Of a DNA stretch of 64,000 bases, positions 62,032-64,000 are shown one piece after another (positions within the stretch are counted from its first letter, which is position 1; each line of letters starts with the position of its first letter). This stretch comes from Microbacterium forte. Lineage in GTDB: Bacteria > Actinomycetota > Actinomycetes > Actinomycetales > Microbacteriaceae. The stretch spans positions 1,178,001-1,242,000 of the forward strand of contig NZ_CP116871.1 of NCBI RefSeq assembly GCF_031885415.1. The letters run 5' to 3'. Below the pieces are notes generated by a model, which made no database searches, had not been told where the DNA came from, and worked only from the letters and a program-made list of their open reading frames with translations. The position numbers and the translations under genes were made by a program.

Positions 62032-62811
62032 ATGCCCACTTTCGAGGTGCCCGGAGCCGAGCTGGCTGTGTCCTTGAGCGATGAAGGCGGACACCCGGTG
62101 GTCCAGCTGCACGGTCTCACGTCGAGCCGTGCCCGCGATCGAGTGCTCAATCTCGATCTGGGTCGAGGGCTCAGCGGAACACGACTGCTGCGATACGACG
62201 CACGCGGCCATGGCAGGTCGACGGGGCGAAAGATCCCCGAGGACTACCGCTGGCACAACCTCGCCGAGGATCTTCTGCGATTGCTCGATCACTGGTTCCC
62301 GGGCGAACGCGTCCATGGAGTCGGCCCCTCCATGGGCGCCGCGACGCTCTTGCACGCCGCGTCGCTCGAGCCTGACCGCTTCACCGGGCTCACGCTCATG
62401 GTGCCGCCCACCGCGTGGGACACCAGACCCGATCAGGCCGCGAACTACCGAGCAGCGGCTGCGCTCATCGAGTCTGACGGTGTGGAAGCGTTCCACGCCG
62501 CCACGCGGGGATCAGTTCCGCCCCCGGCCACCGTCGGCGCCCCGGAGACATGGCCCGACGTCGCCGACGCTCTGTTGCCGTCGTTGCTGCGCGGCGCGGC
62601 CCTCAGCGACCTTCCTGCCCCTGAGGCCGTCGCGCAGATCGATGTGCCGACGACGATCTTGGCGTGGGTCGATGATCCAGGCCACCCGTTGTCGACCGCC
62701 GAATCCCTCGCCGCACTGCTCCCGAATGCAACTCTTGCGGTCGCTCGCACCCCGGGAGATGTCGAAGCGTGGCCCGAGGTCTTGCGTCAGGACGTCGAGC
62801 GTCGCGGCTAG
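62032..62811 (+). CDS. Alpha/beta-fold hydrolase
   Basis: 259 residues. VVQLHGLTSSR (oxyanion hole), RYDARGHGRST and the nucleophile elbow GVGPSMGAA (Ser100) are canonical. The acid and His are probably in the C-terminal WVDDPGHPLSTAESL region, where a typical GDxD and H are not exact. The substrate is unknown. GAGGAG stands four bases before ATG 62032. It is divergent from the condensation-GNAT gene. Confidence 0.88.
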   Translation: MPTFEVPGAELAVSLSDEGGHPVVQLHGLTSSRARDRVLNLDLGRGLSGTRLLRYDARGHGRSTGRKIPEDYRWHNLAEDLLRLLDHWFPGERVHGVGPSMGAATLLHAASLEPDRFTGLTLMVPPTAWDTRPDQAANYRAAAALIESDGVEAFHAATRGSVPPPATVGAPETWPDVADALLPSLLRGAALSDLPAPEAVAQIDVPTTILAWVDDPGHPLSTAESLAALLPNATLAVARTPGDVEAWPEVLRQDVERRG

Positions 62812-62833
62812 ACCGACTGTTCGCGCCGAGTGA

Positions 62834-62845
62834 TACCTTCATGCG
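62834..62845 (+). promoter_or_regulatory. Leaderless -10 promoter element
   Basis: TACCTT at 62834-62839 stands six bases before GTG 62846 of the 110-residue gene. Confidence 0.55.
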
Positions 62846-63178
62846 GTGAGGCCAGAGTTCCGGGATACCGCAAACGCGGCTTTCGTCGTGACCATCGTCG
62901 TGGACATGCCGATCACCAAGCTCCATGCGCTGGACGTCATCGCTTTCGCGTCGGACAGTGCCATCAGAGACGCACGCACCGCGTCCCCTCGGGTACCGCT
63001 TTCGCCCGACGCCTGGGCGGAGGTGCAGATACCACGCTTCGCCGATCCGCCGCCGATCGCCGTCGACGTCTGCTCCGATGCGAGCTTCGACGTCGCGCGC
63101 GCTGCCGCCGACCGCCTTGCGGAGGCATTGGTGCGGGTCGGCTGGACCGTGCGCGCTCTGCGTGGCGACGAGATCTGA
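62846..63178 (+). CDS. Hypothetical 110-residue protein
   Basis: The GTG start is supported by a leaderless-type promoter. The protein has an alternating strand-helix pattern (AAFVVTIVVDMPITKLHALDVIAFASDSAIRDA; IAVDVCSDASFDVARAAADRLAEALVRVGW), suggesting a small alpha/beta fold of ferredoxin-like type. There is no transmembrane helix. I do not recognise the family. It lies between the hydrolase gene and the convergent ychF. Confidence 0.65.
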   Translation: MRPEFRDTANAAFVVTIVVDMPITKLHALDVIAFASDSAIRDARTASPRVPLSPDAWAEVQIPRFADPPPIAVDVCSDASFDVARAAADRLAEALVRVGWTVRALRGDEI

Positions 63179-63241
63179 TTCGCGACCCGCGGCGTCGTAC
63201 GAGCCGCCCTCAATCTCCTCAGCACTCGGGCCGGACCCCGC

Positions 63242-64000
63242 TCAGTTGTTGAAGCGGAACTCCACCACGTCGCCGTCCTGCATGACGTAGTCCTTGCCCT
63301 CGAGGCGGGCCTTGCCCTTGGATCGGGCTTCGACGACGGAGCCGGTCTCGACGAGGTCGTCGAACGAGACGATCTCGGCCTTGATGAAGCCCTTCTCGAA
63401 GTCGGTGTGGATGACGCCGGCAGCCTGCGGCGCCTTGGATCCCTTGGGGATCGTCCACGCGCGAGCCTCTTTGGGGCCAGCGGTGAGGTAGGTCTGCAGA
63501 CCGAGGGTGTCGAAGCCGATGCGGGCGAGCTGGTCGAGACCGGACTCGTCCTGGCCGGTCGACGCGAGCAGCTCTGCGGCATCCTCGGGGTCGAGGTCGA
63601 TCAGCTCGGACTCGATCTTCGCGTCGAGGAAGATCGCCTTCGCCGGAGCGACCAAAGCGGCGAGCTCCGCCTTGCGCGCATCGTTCGTGAGCACGCCCTC
63701 GTCGACGTTGAAGACGAAGATGACCGGCTTGGCCGTGAGAAGCCCGAGCTCGCGGATCGGGGTCAGATCGATGCCGGCGACAGACAGCAGCACACCGCGC
63801 TCGAGGGCGTCCTTGGCCGCGTGGGCGGTCTCGAGGACGACGGGCTCGATCTTCTTGCCGCGCACCTCCTTCTCGTACCGCGTGATCGCCTTGTCGACGG
63901 TCTCGAGGTCGGCGAGCATGAGCTCGGCGTTGATGGTCTCCATGTCGGATGCCGGGTTGACCGCGCCGTCGACGTGCACGACATCGTCATCTGCGAAACC
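63242..64000 (-). CDS. ychF: Ribosome-binding ATPase YchF (N-terminal part outside window)
   Basis: The last 252 codons are visible; the GTPase-like N-terminal motifs lie beyond the right edge. Visible blocks are VHVDGAVNPASDMETINAELMLADLE, PVIFVFNVDEG (the NxxE-type base-recognition motif of this Obg subfamily) and the C-terminal TGS-like domain ending LQTYLTAGPKEARAWTIPKG and QAAGVIHTDFEKGFIKAEIVSFDD. YchF binds ATP and ribosomes and responds to oxidative stress. The Cys-free TGS end ...DVVEFRFNN matches the normal C-terminus, so only the 5' side is cut. Confidence 0.95.
   Translation of the reverse strand, partial: GFADDDVVHVDGAVNPASDMETINAELMLADLETVDKAITRYEKEVRGKKIEPVVLETAHAAKDALERGVLLSVAGIDLTPIRELGLLTAKPVIFVFNVDEGVLTNDARKAELAALVAPAKAIFLDAKIESELIDLDPEDAAELLASTGQDESGLDQLARIGFDTLGLQTYLTAGPKEARAWTIPKGSKAPQAAGVIHTDFEKGFIKAEIVSFDDLVETGSVVEARSKGKARLEGKDYVMQDGDVVEFRFNN

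Noticed and set aside
1..64000. Search for CRISPR arrays, tRNA genes, insertion sequences, integrases and phage genes
   Set aside because: No regularly spaced repeats, no cloverleaf with CCA-adjacent arm, and no transposase or integrase frames were recognised.

Overview
The window is high-GC actinobacterial chromosome. The gene content suggests the family Microbacteriaceae, probably Microbacterium or a close relative. The signs are pervasive GC-rich codon use, many GTG starts, an actinobacterial DUF3117 protein, a 7Fe ferredoxin next to dapC, a GltA2-type citrate synthase, a nad operon led by an NrtR-type regulator, and an actinobacterial tandem glycine riboswitch. No rRNA, tRNA, CRISPR array, transposase, integrase or prophage gene was found. 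The genus is inferred from gene content, not from a search.

Layout. 1-6 kb: two membrane or stress proteins (reverse), an overlapping operon MgtE_N/CBS protein - DUF1003 - Mrp ATPase - small membrane protein, then tatB (reverse) and an O-methyltransferase. 6.6-12 kb: DUF3117, a PIG-V-like mannosyltransferase overlapping dapE, divergent dapD, and a DEAD-box helicase. 12-16 kb: SRPBCC protein, gltA, dapC, fdxA, DUF6113. 16-24 kb: azlCD with a divergent XRE-cupin regulator, a DHA2 exporter, glutaminase, a secreted transglycosylase-like protein, typA and a CPBP protease. 24-30 kb: first Opp/Dpp-type ABC importer, with its two ATPases fused. 30-35 kb: gcvTHP glycine cleavage operon under a tandem glycine riboswitch. 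35-41 kb: second Opp/Dpp-type importer with separate ATPases. 41-46.5 kb: NrtR-nadA-nadB-nadC-cysteine desulfurase. 46.5-64 kb: mixed short transcription units (glycosyltransferase, SDR, ABC exporter, MFS, Dps, acetyltransferases, ABC-F, hydrolases, a condensation/GNAT fusion) ending in a 5'-truncated ychF.

How the genes work together. Three lysine/peptidoglycan steps (dapC, dapD, dapE) lie in one 6-kb core region that also holds fdxA, tatB, mrp and DUF3117. The order resembles the fdxC-dapC...dapD-dapE...tatB-mrp region I remember from Mycobacterium tuberculosis, so it looks like ancestral actinobacterial backbone. The nad operon links de novo NAD synthesis to its own [4Fe-4S] supply: NadA needs a cluster and the last gene encodes a cysteine desulfurase. 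The glycine riboswitch gates catabolism of glycine to one-carbon units.

The most striking regulatory pattern is a recurrent TANNNT hexamer placed exactly 6-7 nt before the start codon, with no usable Shine-Dalgarno in most cases. It occurs at 13 genes and points to widespread leaderless transcription. It also supports a 47-codon cysteine-containing gene at 51957-52100. Other points worth a second look are a stand-alone condensation domain fused to an acetyltransferase, an expanded glycine-riboswitch arm carrying a REP-like hairpin, a perfect palindrome over the promoter of the second ABC importer, and a LysR DNA-binding domain fused to a basic histone-like tail in place of an effector domain.
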